DNA of 36,755 bases from Gammaproteobacteria bacterium (GCA_003233345.1 QILK01000182.1:1-36755); one strand, 5' to 3'. Numbered from the stretch's first letter, positions 1 to 8,661 are shown. The notes: generated from the sequence alone by a model not told the origin. Made by a program: numbers and translations.

Positions 1-789
1 TTTGACTATGCAGATAAACATCCAGACGATCCTATGACCTATGGCTGGACTAGCGCACAAAATTATTTACCCGCACACCGATTGCTACAGTTGTTACAAA
101 AACCGCCCTATAGCGACTATAACCTCATCACCTTTGCAAAACTCTTTTACCGCTATTGGGCTCTGTTTCTCTTACTTCTAATAGTTACCTTAGCTGCGAT
201 CTGGCTTGCGTGGCGCAATAGACAAATAACCCGCGCGCTAGTCGATAGCGAAAATAAACTCAAAACGTCCAGAGCTACCCTGAGTGATATCGCCGCACAT
301 GATAGCCTTACCGGTCTTTCCAGTCGGCGGGATCTGGATGAAACACTTGCGCAGGAATGGTGGCGTGCGTGCCGCGAGCAAACACCTATGTCTGCCATCA
401 TTATTGATATCGATAATTTTAAACAATTTAATCATAAACTAGGACATAAGGTCGGTGATACTTGCCTGGTGAAGGTCAGTGAATGCATCGAAACAATTTT
501 TAAGCGATCCATTGATATTAAAGCACGTTATGGCGATGATGAATTTTTGATGATTCTGCCGAGTACCGATGCTGATACCTGCCTTAAACTTGCCGACCAG
601 TTACATCAGTTAATATCCGCTATTAAACTGGAAGTGGATGATGGCGCAATAACAATATCAGCCAGCATCGGAATCGCCACGCAGATACCAAAACAGGGCT
701 CCGTTCCCGATGCGCTTATCGCTGCTGCCGATGCGGCACTGTTTAATTGCAAAAATAACGACCGGGGCAATGTTAGCGCACAAGCCTAA
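1..789 (+). CDS. Membrane diguanylate cyclase, C-terminal part (5' end outside window)
   Basis: The reading frame is open to the first base, so the N-terminus is missing; an internal ATG at 34 is probably not the start. The first ~35 residues (DDPMTYGWTSAQNYLPAHRL ... PPYSDYN) resemble the C-terminal edge of PhnD/phosphonate-binding-like periplasmic sensor domains. One transmembrane helix follows (about bases 150-210), then a cytoplasmic GGDEF domain. The signature reads GDDEF (bases 532-546) instead of GG[D/E]EF. The inhibitory-site motif RxxD (RSID) lies the canonical five residues upstream. The family condenses two GTP into c-di-GMP; whether this variant is active is uncertain. The inferred role is a ligand-sensing c-di-GMP enzyme. 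It ends 7 bp before a REPIN. Confidence 0.85.
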   Translation, partial: FDYADKHPDDPMTYGWTSAQNYLPAHRLLQLLQKPPYSDYNLITFAKLFYRYWALFLLLLIVTLAAIWLAWRNRQITRALVDSENKLKTSRATLSDIAAHDSLTGLSSRRDLDETLAQEWWRACREQTPMSAIIIDIDNFKQFNHKLGHKVGDTCLVKVSECIETIFKRSIDIKARYGDDEFLMILPSTDADTCLKLADQLHQLISAIKLEVDDGAITISASIGIATQIPKQGSVPDALIAAADAALFNCKNNDRGNVSAQA

Positions 790-796
790 GAAAAAT

Positions 797-950
797 GTAG
801 CCCGGACTTCGCGCAACGAACGCCGGGAGAACGAACATCCTATTCTTCCGCGTCTTAGTCAGTTATCGACCACCTTGCGCAGTCGCCAGTTTTAATTGAA
901 TTTTGAACCCTATTTTTTTCCCGGCGTTCGCTGCGCGAAGTCCGGGCTAC
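797..950. repeat. REPIN: two inverted GTAG-headed REPs
   Basis: Left REP is 797-827 and right REP is 920-950 in inverse orientation; both outer ends read GTAG outward-in. Each REP is an imperfect hairpin: CCCGG pairs with CCGGG, and TTCGC with (G/A)CGAA around a 3-nt loop. The 92-bp centre shows no strong structure. It lies between the convergent ends of the GGDEF gene and the glpD-like gene. The left end starts 7 bp after the GGDEF stop, and the right end overlaps the glpD-like stop codon by one base. GTAG-headed REPs are known substrates of RAYT (Y1 REP-associated) transposases; no such gene is in this window. Confidence 0.85.
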
Positions 951-2134
951 TATGGTGGATTTAGTTTAATTAGACGGGTATCGTTGTATTTTTTTTGTGT
1001 TCCCAGTGTCGCGCGGGCGATATAATATACTTTTTCCGCTACACAACGATAAGCCGTCAGCTTGCCGCCATACACACTGATTATTCTCGGCTTGCTCTTA
1101 TTATCCACTATAAGATCGGTATCCCGCCGTTTTTGCGACGCGACACCCGCCGTACCTGGTAATACTCTAACTCCGGCAAACTGACTATCGATATTACTCG
1201 TTCCAATTTCAGGGAAAAAATAGTTATAAGTCTGCAACAAATAGTTCACTTCATCTTTAGTGGGCACAATGTCAGAAGACAGTTTCGCCACAGAAGTTTC
1301 CGTGGTACCCAACAACGTTTTCTCCCCCCACGGCATAACAAATACCGCACGCTGATCAATTGGCGATTCTATATAATATATTCCCTTGTTTAATTTACGT
1401 TTGATCACCAAGTGCGCGCCCTGCACCAGACTAATATTTGCCATCGGTGGTTTTGGATCAAAACACGCAGCGACTTCATTAACCCAGGGTCCAGCAGTAT
1501 TAACCATCATTTTAGCAACGCAACTTTTTTCTTGCCCTTGATCATCACGGTAATCAATGCCAACACCATGTGTGTTTACCTGCGCACCTATAAATTCGGT
1601 TGACTCCAGAATCAATGCACCGCGACTGGTGGCAGACGCGGCGACTGCACGCGTCAGCTCAAGGTCATTGGTCTGTGCATCAAAATATTGAAAAACAGCC
1701 TTTAATCGCTGTGTTTTCAATCCATCCAGACCATCCCATTGCGATTGCCTGCATTTTCGAAAACGCACGCTGGCATCAAGACCACCCAGACAGGCGTATA
1801 GTGACAGACCGGCGCGAATCATCCACTGACTTCTACAAGCGGACTGATAAACCGGTATAAAAAACGGTTGTAACCGGACCAGCTCTGGTGCGATTTTTAG
1901 TAATATGTTTCTCTCCCGCAAACATTGCCGCACCAGTGAAAACTGAAATGTTTCCAGATAGCGCAAACCACCGTGTATTAATTTGCTCGATCGCGATGAA
2001 GTTTGTGATGCGATGGTATTGCGTTCCAGTAGTAACACACGGTAATGATTAGCGGCAAAAACTTGTGCAACCCCAGCACCATGTATGCCCGCACCAATGA
2101 CCACCAAGTCATAGTGTTCACCACTCAATGGCAT
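950..2134 (-). CDS. Short GlpD-like FAD-dependent glycerol-3-phosphate dehydrogenase
   Basis: The protein has 394 aa. An N-terminal FAD dinucleotide-binding motif GAGIHGAG (residues 15-22), the GlpD-type segment SRSSKLIHGGLRYLE, and a late FGGKLT-like motif (YGGKLTAYR) place it in the GlpD/DAO family. This family oxidises sn-glycerol-3-phosphate to DHAP and passes electrons to quinone at the membrane. Typical GlpD is about 500 aa; this protein stops about 25 residues after YGGKLTAYR and lacks the C-terminal DAO_C domain. The stop codon (950-952) overlaps the terminal base of the REPIN at 797-950, so loss of the C-terminus through repeat insertion is possible, although short homologues could also be natural. 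The start overlaps the upstream GDPD gene by 10 bp and has a GGGGAG sequence close to the ATG. It is the last gene of the glycerol operon. Confidence 0.85.
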   Translation of the reverse strand: MPLSGEHYDLVVIGAGIHGAGVAQVFAANHYRVLLLERNTIASQTSSRSSKLIHGGLRYLETFQFSLVRQCLRERNILLKIAPELVRLQPFFIPVYQSACRSQWMIRAGLSLYACLGGLDASVRFRKCRQSQWDGLDGLKTQRLKAVFQYFDAQTNDLELTRAVAASATSRGALILESTEFIGAQVNTHGVGIDYRDDQGQEKSCVAKMMVNTAGPWVNEVAACFDPKPPMANISLVQGAHLVIKRKLNKGIYYIESPIDQRAVFVMPWGEKTLLGTTETSVAKLSSDIVPTKDEVNYLLQTYNYFFPEIGTSNIDSQFAGVRVLPGTAGVASQKRRDTDLIVDNKSKPRIISVYGGKLTAYRCVAEKVYYIARATLGTQKKYNDTRLIKLNPP

Positions 2135-2874
2135 GCTCCCCTGGATAGTTCCGGGTGTTGTAACATTTCTTTTATATTCATCGTCTCGATCATTTGAATG
2201 CCGGACGCCGCCAACGCCAGCGCCAGCGCTGGATCTATAATCTCATAAGCTACCCACTGCCAGGGATAATCGCCAAAGCGTACAAACGATTGCGGAATCT
2301 TAGTATAATTACATATAAAATATTCTACACTGGCAGCGGCGGCTTTATCCAGCTCATCCTGCCCCCACTGAGTAATGACAAAACCCGTCTTACATAACCG
2401 ATAGTCTTTAAAAAGTTTTAGAATTTCCAGATCATAACTGATCAAAATACATTGGCCTAATACCGGATCCAGGATCTCGAATAAGTGCCGCTTAATCTGT
2501 TCGCGCCCAAAATACTCAATACTTTCCGTTTTTATCTCCACCAGAAACTGGGTCGGTGCCCAGGAAGGCATTTGCTTTACTATAGTTGCTAACGAAGGTA
2601 GTAAAACACCGACATGATCATTACCCAACCTGTCCGGCTCATGCACACTGATGCCTACCAGTTCTTCCTCAAGCAGTTCAACAACCTTCAATGCCAGACC
2701 ACTGACTCGGGTCAGGTTGTCATCGTGTATCAATACTGGTTTAAGATCTTTAGAAAACTGAATATCAAATTCAATATAACAGGCACCGGCGGTAACGGCT
2801 GCCTGTATGCTCGGTAACGTATTCTCGGGGTATCGCTTTGCATAACCACGGTGAGCAACCAGTTTAGGTATCAT
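2125..2874 (-). CDS. Glycerophosphodiester phosphodiesterase
   Basis: The protein has 249 aa with no signal peptide, so it is predicted cytosolic (UgpQ-like). It shows the GDPD motifs: HRG at residues 8-10, PENT at 17-20, the metal ligands in IEFDIQ (about 34-39), HDD at 50-52 and VEIK in the middle. The family hydrolyses glycerophosphodiesters, the deacylated phospholipid headgroups, to sn-glycerol-3-phosphate and an alcohol. It overlaps the kinase upstream by 11 bp and the GlpD-like gene downstream by 10 bp, which suggests translational coupling and that its G3P product feeds the dehydrogenase. The start has AAGGGAAA about 5 nt upstream. Confidence 0.92.
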   Translation of the reverse strand: MIPKLVAHRGYAKRYPENTLPSIQAAVTAGACYIEFDIQFSKDLKPVLIHDDNLTRVSGLALKVVELLEEELVGISVHEPDRLGNDHVGVLLPSLATIVKQMPSWAPTQFLVEIKTESIEYFGREQIKRHLFEILDPVLGQCILISYDLEILKLFKDYRLCKTGFVITQWGQDELDKAAAASVEYFICNYTKIPQSFVRFGDYPWQWVAYEIIDPALALALAASGIQMIETMNIKEMLQHPELSRGACH

Positions 2875-4330
2875 GGCTTTCCCTTATTTGCTTTAACATC
2901 TGCTCGCGCCAATTTTGAAATCTTGACTCCAGCAATCTATCTTTGCGAGGGCTAAAACAAACAGCCTGTTCAAACACAGATTCCCCACTGAGTAATTGGC
3001 CCGGGGAAGATTGACTCAGTAAACGGGCAACACCCCTGGCCGTCGCCTCTACATCGGCAAATCCATAAGTCGTTAAGCCAAAAAGATTGGCAAGAGACTG
3101 GTTAAATCGGGCATCAACAGATAGACCGCCTGACAGGACTATCGCTTCCGGTAACGACTTAATCTGCATTGCGTAATAATTTTCCAATAACATAAACAAG
3201 ATACTTTCATAAACCGCCAATGTCTTTTCTTCGAAGGAGTCACAATCGACAAATCTTGATTCAAAGCCCGCATCCCACCAGGGTGATGCAAGCCCGCCTA
3301 CGCCATTTAGAAAATAACCCGGTGAAGATACAGTATCTACCAACGCCTTATAAAAAATCGGTTTTTTTCCGCCTGTCGAGGCTTGCAACCAACTTAATGC
3401 ATTGGCAACACCATTCACCGTGCCTTCCCTCGCCAGAATCACTTGCTCTTTATCACGCAATAACACACTGGTTAACAACGGCGACTCGGGATCCTTATCT
3501 TCACTCAGTCTGAGGATAAACGCACCACTACCCATATTAATGTATAGCCTATTCCTAGCAACCTGACCGATCGCGTAAATTGCTGCGGGCTGATCGCCAA
3601 CAACCAGTTTTAACGGTATGGTTTTATCCAGTCGCAATTGACCAAAATTGTAACGGGTGTCAACGACGACCGGCAAAATTGACTGTTCGATATTAAACAT
3701 CTGCAATAATGTTTTATCCCAGGTATTTTTACGGTAATTCCACAACAGCGTTCTTGAAGCGTTTCCTACATCGACAACAACGGCATCAAGCTCGGTTATA
3801 CTGGCGATAATAAAGCTGGCGAGTGGGCCTACTTTTAAACGATTTTGCTTTAATGCTGTTTTAACATTCTCCAAATTGTGCAGACACCATCTTATTTTAT
3901 TGGCGCCGTAATGCGGTGATAGCACCAACCCGGTTACCTGTTTTATATAATTCGACTCTATTTTTAAACGTTCCAGCCATTTGCGGCCACGCGTATCCTG
4001 CCAGCTTAAAACCGGTGATAGCGCCTGACCCGTTGTCTCGTCCCACGCCACAATGGATGATCTTTGTGTCGCCAATCCAGCACATTTAATTTTTAGCCCA
4101 TGACCATGGGAGAAATCGATCGCTCTATGCAACGTCATTGTTAGCGATTCCAGTAATTGCCCTGCCGAATGTTCAACACGATTTTTTTGTGGACGTTGTG
4201 TATCAATAGTTTCACTAAAACTGGCGAGACTATTGCAATGACTATCATAGAGAATAGAGCGCACTGAATGACCACCAATGTCAATACATAGCGTGACGTT
4301 GTCAATAAATTCATCATTTTCTTTACTCAT
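2864..4330 (-). CDS. FGGY-family carbohydrate kinase, glycerol-kinase-like
   Basis: The protein has 488 aa, the usual length of FGGY kinases. The N-terminal phosphate-binding strand reads CIDIGGHSVRSILYD. The segment QRSSIVAWDETTGQALSPVL followed by SWQDTRG corresponds to the GlpK pattern QR.TTVVWD..TG.P...I.WQD.R. A C-terminal AIVLSGGLS fits the adenosine motif. The family uses ATP to phosphorylate a sugar or polyol. Glycerol is the most likely substrate because the next two genes, overlapping it, are a GDPD and a GlpD-like enzyme. The phosphate loop deviates from the GlpK DQGTTSSR pattern, so another polyol is possible. It is the first gene of the operon; the 147-bp divergent gap to the NlpC/P60 gene must hold its promoter. 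Confidence 0.82.
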   Translation of the reverse strand: MSKENDEFIDNVTLCIDIGGHSVRSILYDSHCNSLASFSETIDTQRPQKNRVEHSAGQLLESLTMTLHRAIDFSHGHGLKIKCAGLATQRSSIVAWDETTGQALSPVLSWQDTRGRKWLERLKIESNYIKQVTGLVLSPHYGANKIRWCLHNLENVKTALKQNRLKVGPLASFIIASITELDAVVVDVGNASRTLLWNYRKNTWDKTLLQMFNIEQSILPVVVDTRYNFGQLRLDKTIPLKLVVGDQPAAIYAIGQVARNRLYINMGSGAFILRLSEDKDPESPLLTSVLLRDKEQVILAREGTVNGVANALSWLQASTGGKKPIFYKALVDTVSSPGYFLNGVGGLASPWWDAGFESRFVDCDSFEEKTLAVYESILFMLLENYYAMQIKSLPEAIVLSGGLSVDARFNQSLANLFGLTTYGFADVEATARGVARLLSQSSPGQLLSGESVFEQAVCFSPRKDRLLESRFQNWREQMLKQIRESHDT

Positions 4331-4477
4331 TTAGTGTCTCTATTACCCTATACTTTATAGAGCAACTACTTGATTAAATACCTATACTATGAATTAATGC
4401 CTTTACGGGTTGTTGTATATCGAAACCCTAGTGACAGTGTAGTTATAATTAACCTTTAATGTATTAGTGTATTATTT

Positions 4478-4969
4478 ATGAAAACTTATAAAATTACATT
4501 TTTGATTTCAATCGTTGGCCTATTGGCAATACCAGCAAGCTATGCTGATCCTTCAAGACGATACGCAACGTCGTTCTATGAAAACGCCTCTTCAAGTACT
4601 ATCAGCCAACAAATTGTACGCCATACCAAAAATCAGATAGGAATACCTTATCGATACGGCGGTACATCGCCATCGCGTGGATTCGATTGTAGTGGACTCG
4701 TTCACTATACACACAAGCTTGCCGGACTTACCGTCCCGCGCAACTCAGTCGCTCTTCTGCGTACGGTCAAACCCATTGCCATCGAACATTTACAACCCGG
4801 CGATCTGGTCTTTTTTCTTATCTCAAAAAACCAGGTAACGCATGTAGGCATTTATATCGACAACGGAAAATTTGTACACGCACCCAAACCAGGGAAACGC
4901 GTCAAAACTGAAAACTTGAATAGTAGATACTGGAAAAACCGCATCGTTTCCGTGGGAAGACTCTACTAA
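4478..4969 (+). CDS. NlpC/P60-family cell-wall hydrolase
   Basis: The protein has 163 aa. A signal peptide (residues 1-23, ending ASYA before DPS) sends it to the periplasm; there is no lipobox. The NlpC/P60 papain-like domain shows the catalytic triad Cys71 (FDCSGLV), His122 (THVGIYID) and His134 (FVHAP). The family cleaves bonds in peptidoglycan stem peptides, usually D-Glu-mDAP. This is a minimal Spr/MepS-type single-domain enzyme. It is monocistronic, divergent from the glycerol operon. A TATAAT-like -10 lies at 4444-4449 but I see no good -35, and no clear Shine-Dalgarno. A REPIN begins 9 bp after its stop. Confidence 0.92.
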   Translation: MKTYKITFLISIVGLLAIPASYADPSRRYATSFYENASSSTISQQIVRHTKNQIGIPYRYGGTSPSRGFDCSGLVHYTHKLAGLTVPRNSVALLRTVKPIAIEHLQPGDLVFFLISKNQVTHVGIYIDNGKFVHAPKPGKRVKTENLNSRYWKNRIVSVGRLY

Positions 4970-4978
4970 CTACCACCA

Positions 4979-5174
4979 GTAGCCCGGACTTCGCGCAGCG
5001 AACGCCGAGGTCTTACCGATAGCCCAAAGCTCCTTAGCCCGTCACAAGATTTTTTAAGTGTTCCCACTCAAAAAATCTTGTGACGGGCTATTCAATGGTC
5101 GCTGCTCAATGGAATGAGAATTAAACTGAATCACTTTTGTTTTCCCGGCGTTCGCTGCGCGAAGTCCGGGCTAC
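4979..5174. repeat. Long REPIN with internal hairpin
   Basis: The outer REPs are 4979-5007 (slightly degraded: CGCCGAGG instead of CGCCGGG) and 5144-5174, inverted with GTAG ends. The centre carries a second structure: a perfect 21-bp inverted repeat, 5035-5055 with 5070-5090, whose arms contain CACAAGATTTTTT and its complement and whose 14-nt loop can extend the stem (AGTG/CACT). The central hairpin and right half recur at 31849-32016. The element lies between the NlpC/P60 and tetR genes. Such a stem could end transcription or protect the 3' end of the mRNA. Confidence 0.85.
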
Positions 5175-5284
5175 TCGTAAATATTTATGACTAAAAAGAC
5201 TGATACATTATTTTTGTATTGATATCAAAATTATGGTCAAATAGCTTGGCTTTACATGGAAGTAATAAATAATAAACATATTGT

Positions 5285-5294
5285 TGAATATTCA
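5285..5294. promoter_or_regulatory. Candidate TetR operator upstream of tetR
   Basis: TGAATATTCA is a perfect 10-bp palindrome 28 bp before the preferred tetR start. Its half-site TGAATA recurs in the dyad before the RND gene (5941-5962). TetR regulators commonly repress their own gene and the adjacent transporter. The site is AT-rich, so chance occurrence cannot be excluded. Confidence 0.3.
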
Positions 5295-5321
5295 CTCACA
5301 AATCACTACACTAAGTTAATA

Positions 5322-5915
5322 ATGACCACAGTTCTTCCCTCAAATATTCAAGAAAAAATCGTCGAAGCGGCTGAAGAACGCTTCCGATATTACGGCTATC
5401 GAAAAACCACTATGGTAGAAATTGCGGCTGATGTTGGTATGTCTGCTGCAAATTTATACCGATATTTCAGTAACAAGGAAGACATTGGAGCCGCTTGTGT
5501 AGAACGCTGTTTTTTGCGAATGGAAGAGGTATTACGCGAGGTTATTGTTCGTAAAGATATCTCTGCCGAGGAAAAATTACTGGCTTTTATATTAAACAAG
5601 CTCGACTATATTTATAATGAAACCATTAATAACCCTAAAATCAATGAATTAACAGAGATGTTTATTAGTGAACGCGCTGAATTGCTCAATAAAAAGAAGC
5701 AGGTCATACAATCCCTGATTGCCGAAATTCTTGCTGAGGGTAATCGTAATGGAGAATTTGCGATCAAAGACCTGCTTAATACCTCTGAATCCTTTGCCAG
5801 CGCCACCGTTGCCTTTGGGTTTCCTTTATTTATGTTCTTGTATCCAAAAGATAAATTTCAACAAATGGCCAAGGATGTCGTTGCGCTGTTAGTCACGGGT
5901 CTCAAAACCCGATAG
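5322..5915 (+). CDS. TetR/AcrR-family transcriptional regulator
   Basis: The protein has 197 aa from the ATG at 5322. An upstream in-frame ATG at 5256 would add 22 residues unlike any TetR N-terminus and would place a palindrome inside the gene, so I prefer 5322; neither start has a strong Shine-Dalgarno. The N-terminal helix-turn-helix is typical: AAEERFRYYGYRKTTMVEIA then VGMSAANLYRYFSNKEDI. The C-terminal helical ligand domain is divergent, as usual. It lies directly upstream of the RND/LolA-like/outer-membrane genes in the same direction (79 bp gap), so it probably represses that set in response to an envelope or lipid-like ligand; the ligand is unknown. Confidence 0.92.
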   Translation: MTTVLPSNIQEKIVEAAEERFRYYGYRKTTMVEIAADVGMSAANLYRYFSNKEDIGAACVERCFLRMEEVLREVIVRKDISAEEKLLAFILNKLDYIYNETINNPKINELTEMFISERAELLNKKKQVIQSLIAEILAEGNRNGEFAIKDLLNTSESFASATVAFGFPLFMFLYPKDKFQQMAKDVVALLVTGLKTR

Positions 5916-5940
5916 GAACGCCAGTTTTTTTCGACTTTAG

Positions 5941-5962
5941 TGAATAGTTTATGATATATTCA
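5941..5962. promoter_or_regulatory. Dyad overlapping a possible -10 box before the RND gene
   Basis: TGAATA (5941-5946) and TATTCA (5957-5962) form a 22-bp dyad that contains a TATATT sequence usable as a -10 box. It is 33 bp before the RND start codon. The half-site matches the palindrome ahead of tetR, as expected for a shared TetR operator. Inference from sequence only. Confidence 0.35.
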
Positions 5963-5994
5963 TTCTTCAATATTTAGCGGTTTAAGGACTCACT

Positions 5995-8661
5995 ATGAAT
6001 AAGTTTGAAAAAGAGTTCGGTGAGTGGGTATTGAAGTACCGAGCTTGGCTGATACCCATTTGCCTAATTTTGATTTTCCTCACCTTTACCCACGGAAAAG
6101 ATTTCAACCCGACAACAGACTACCGGGTATTTTTCAGTGATGATAATCCACAGCTTCTCGCTTTTGAAGAACTGGAACGAACCTATTCCAAAAACGACAA
6201 TATTCTCTTTGTGATAACCGCTAAAAACGGCAACATCTATACGCAAAAAGCACTCGCTGCTGCCAACTACCTGTCAAATGAAGAACGCGAGCGAAAATTG
6301 GTATTGAAACACCCTGACCTACAGTCGGTCATCAATAGCTGTGTTGAGAATATTACCAACGAGATGACAGAAGACTCTATTGCCAATTTGTTTAAACAGA
6401 AAACCTGGGACTGGCATCATCAGCTCTGCGACGGTGAACTGACAGACTATCGAAATAAAAAGAAAGTCAATAAATGGGTGACTAAAGGTAAAGCCTGGTA
6501 TATTCCCTACTCTACCCGTGTCGATTCGATTACCAATTTCAGGCATACCAAAGCGAGCAAAGACGAGAACGGCGAAGACCAATTATCTACCTTTGCGCTG
6601 GCACCAAACCCAAGCAAATTAACCGATGATCAGTTGAAAGCGATACGTAAAATAGTCGAAACTGAACCGAGCCTCAAAAACAGAATCGCCTCAAGCAAGG
6701 GCGACGTCATGGGTGTTAATGTCACGATTGACTTACCCGGCATAAATGACACGACAGAAGCACCGGAAGCGGTCACCTATGCACGCAAGATTGCGAAACA
6801 AGTCGAAAAACTCTATCCCGAAGTCGAAGTGCGACTGGTTGGCATGGTGATGTTTAACAATGGCTTTTCCGAAGCCTCGATGAATGATGTCAAGATACTT
6901 TATCCAATCGCATTGGCTTTTATCATGCTGTTTTTAATATTGCTGTTACGCAGTATTACCGCATCCATCATCACACTGCTGGTTATGTTTATGTCTATTA
7001 TGGCCGGAATGAATATCATCATCGGCCTGGGAACACCAATAACGCCACCCTTGATGACCGCACCGGTGATGATATTAACAGTGGCTATTGCCAACTCGGT
7101 GCATATTCTGGTGACCTTTGTGCAACAGATGCGCTTTGGAATGACTCGCATTGACGCGGTAAAAGAAAGTCTGCGTATTAATATTATGCCGGTATTCCTC
7201 ACCAGCTTTACCACGATGATCGGATTCTTGACGATGAATTTCTCGGATATTCCACCCTTTAGACACTTAGGTAATACAGTGGCCATCGGTGTTATGATAT
7301 CCTTTTTTCTATCGATACTGTTTTTACCTGCGGTCATTTCGTATCTGCCAATCAAATTCAAACATAAAGCCGATACCGGTAATACATTCATCGACCGTTT
7401 GGCCAGTTTTGTCATTAACAGACGCCGACCATTGATGTGGGGTATGTTAATTGTTATCGTTACCCTGGTTTCTTTTGTCCCGAAAAACGAGCTAAATGAT
7501 AATTTTTTGAAATATTTTGATAAAACTATCCAAATAAGAAACGATATGGACTATACCACCCGCAATCTAACCGGGTTGTACCAAATCGAATATTCCGTCG
7601 ATTCGGGAAAGAAAAGCGATGGTGCCAAGAACCCTGCTTTTCTCGCCGATACTGAAAAATTTGTTGCCTGGCTGAATTCGCCGTGGAAAACCGAAGAATT
7701 ATTTCCATTTGTCGTTAATATGGAACCGGACGCTCGGGCAAATTTTGATTTGTTGTTCAAACTATTATATCCCGATAAAAAAGTCACCCACACGTTTACA
7801 TTCCTCGACACACTAAAACGTGTTAACTCAAGCCTGCATAACGATAACGCCGCCTGGTATAAACTACCGGATTCCAAAAACCAGGCAGCCGACTACATTA
7901 TGCTCTATGAAAACTCGGTGCCCTCTGGATTTGATCCCAGAAATCAAATTGATATTGCAATGACCGCGACCCGAGTCACGGCTAACCTGAAAACCATGAC
8001 CACTAATTCAATGATTGCATTTGAAGCCCGGGTTCAGGATTGGTTAACTAAAAATACCACGACCATTAAAAAGGCTGAAGGCACTGGCCCAACGATGATA
8101 TTTTCGCATACCAGTCGACGCAATATTATCAGCATGTTAACTGGCACCAGCATCGCGCTAGTACTCATATCATTAATACTGATCATTGCTTTTCGCTCAG
8201 TCAAAATTGGTTTGATCAGCATGGTTCCTAACCTGATACCTGCAGCCATGGGCTTTGGTCTATGGGCAATTTTTGATGGACAGGTTGGGCTGGCGCTGTC
8301 CATCGTGACCGGCATGACCTTGGGAATAGTGGTCGATGATACTGTGCATTTTTTAAGTAAATACCTGCGCGCAAGGCGCGAACTCAATGCCTCAGCATCT
8401 TCTGCAGTACGCTATGCATTCCATAACGTCGGCTACGCGCTAATCACTACCTCAACTGTACTGACTGCCGGATTTATAGTTCTGGCCTATTCATCGTTTA
8501 AATTAAATGCTGATATGGGCTTGTTGACTGCCATTGTGATAGTGTTTGCATTGATCGCAGACTTTCTATTTTTACCAACCTTATTAATGCTTTTAGAAGG
8601 AAAGAAAAATGAAAAAACATCTGTCAATACTCTTGATGCTAACACTCGCTCCACTAGCTAG
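5995..8661 (+). CDS. RND/MMPL-family exporter
   Basis: The protein has 888 aa and the two-fold RND layout: TM1 (about 17-35), a large periplasmic domain (36-300), a TM2-6 bundle (about 300-450), TM7 (about 475), a second periplasmic domain, and TM8-12 (about 708-870). It belongs to the MMPL/COG1033-type exporters, not the AcrB tripartite type; these use the proton gradient to move lipids or hydrophobic compounds. The second-half TM4-equivalent has the acidic pair Asp781-Asp782 (VVDDTVHF). The equivalent first-half position reads VAIANSVHI with Asn367, which removes an acidic residue. Its start has AAGGA seven bases upstream. The 3' end overlaps the LolA-like gene by 53 bp. Confidence 0.92.
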   Translation: MNKFEKEFGEWVLKYRAWLIPICLILIFLTFTHGKDFNPTTDYRVFFSDDNPQLLAFEELERTYSKNDNILFVITAKNGNIYTQKALAAANYLSNEERERKLVLKHPDLQSVINSCVENITNEMTEDSIANLFKQKTWDWHHQLCDGELTDYRNKKKVNKWVTKGKAWYIPYSTRVDSITNFRHTKASKDENGEDQLSTFALAPNPSKLTDDQLKAIRKIVETEPSLKNRIASSKGDVMGVNVTIDLPGINDTTEAPEAVTYARKIAKQVEKLYPEVEVRLVGMVMFNNGFSEASMNDVKILYPIALAFIMLFLILLLRSITASIITLLVMFMSIMAGMNIIIGLGTPITPPLMTAPVMILTVAIANSVHILVTFVQQMRFGMTRIDAVKESLRINIMPVFLTSFTTMIGFLTMNFSDIPPFRHLGNTVAIGVMISFFLSILFLPAVISYLPIKFKHKADTGNTFIDRLASFVINRRRPLMWGMLIVIVTLVSFVPKNELNDNFLKYFDKTIQIRNDMDYTTRNLTGLYQIEYSVDSGKKSDGAKNPAFLADTEKFVAWLNSPWKTEELFPFVVNMEPDARANFDLLFKLLYPDKKVTHTFTFLDTLKRVNSSLHNDNAAWYKLPDSKNQAADYIMLYENSVPSGFDPRNQIDIAMTATRVTANLKTMTTNSMIAFEARVQDWLTKNTTTIKKAEGTGPTMIFSHTSRRNIISMLTGTSIALVLISLILIIAFRSVKIGLISMVPNLIPAAMGFGLWAIFDGQVGLALSIVTGMTLGIVVDDTVHFLSKYLRARRELNASASSAVRYAFHNVGYALITTSTVLTAGFIVLAYSSFKLNADMGLLTAIVIVFALIADFLFLPTLLMLLEGKKNEKTSVNTLDANTRSTS

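Noticed and set aside
797-950. Inverted repeats read as ends of an insertion sequence or a MITE with target-site duplication
   Set aside because: No transposase between them, no flanking direct repeats, and single arms occur alone; the GTAG head and hairpin form fit REP/REPIN better.
6900-7415. 171-aa minus-strand ORF inside the RND gene
   Set aside because: Shadow of a hydrophobic membrane region on the opposite strand; composition is what antisense of TM helices gives.
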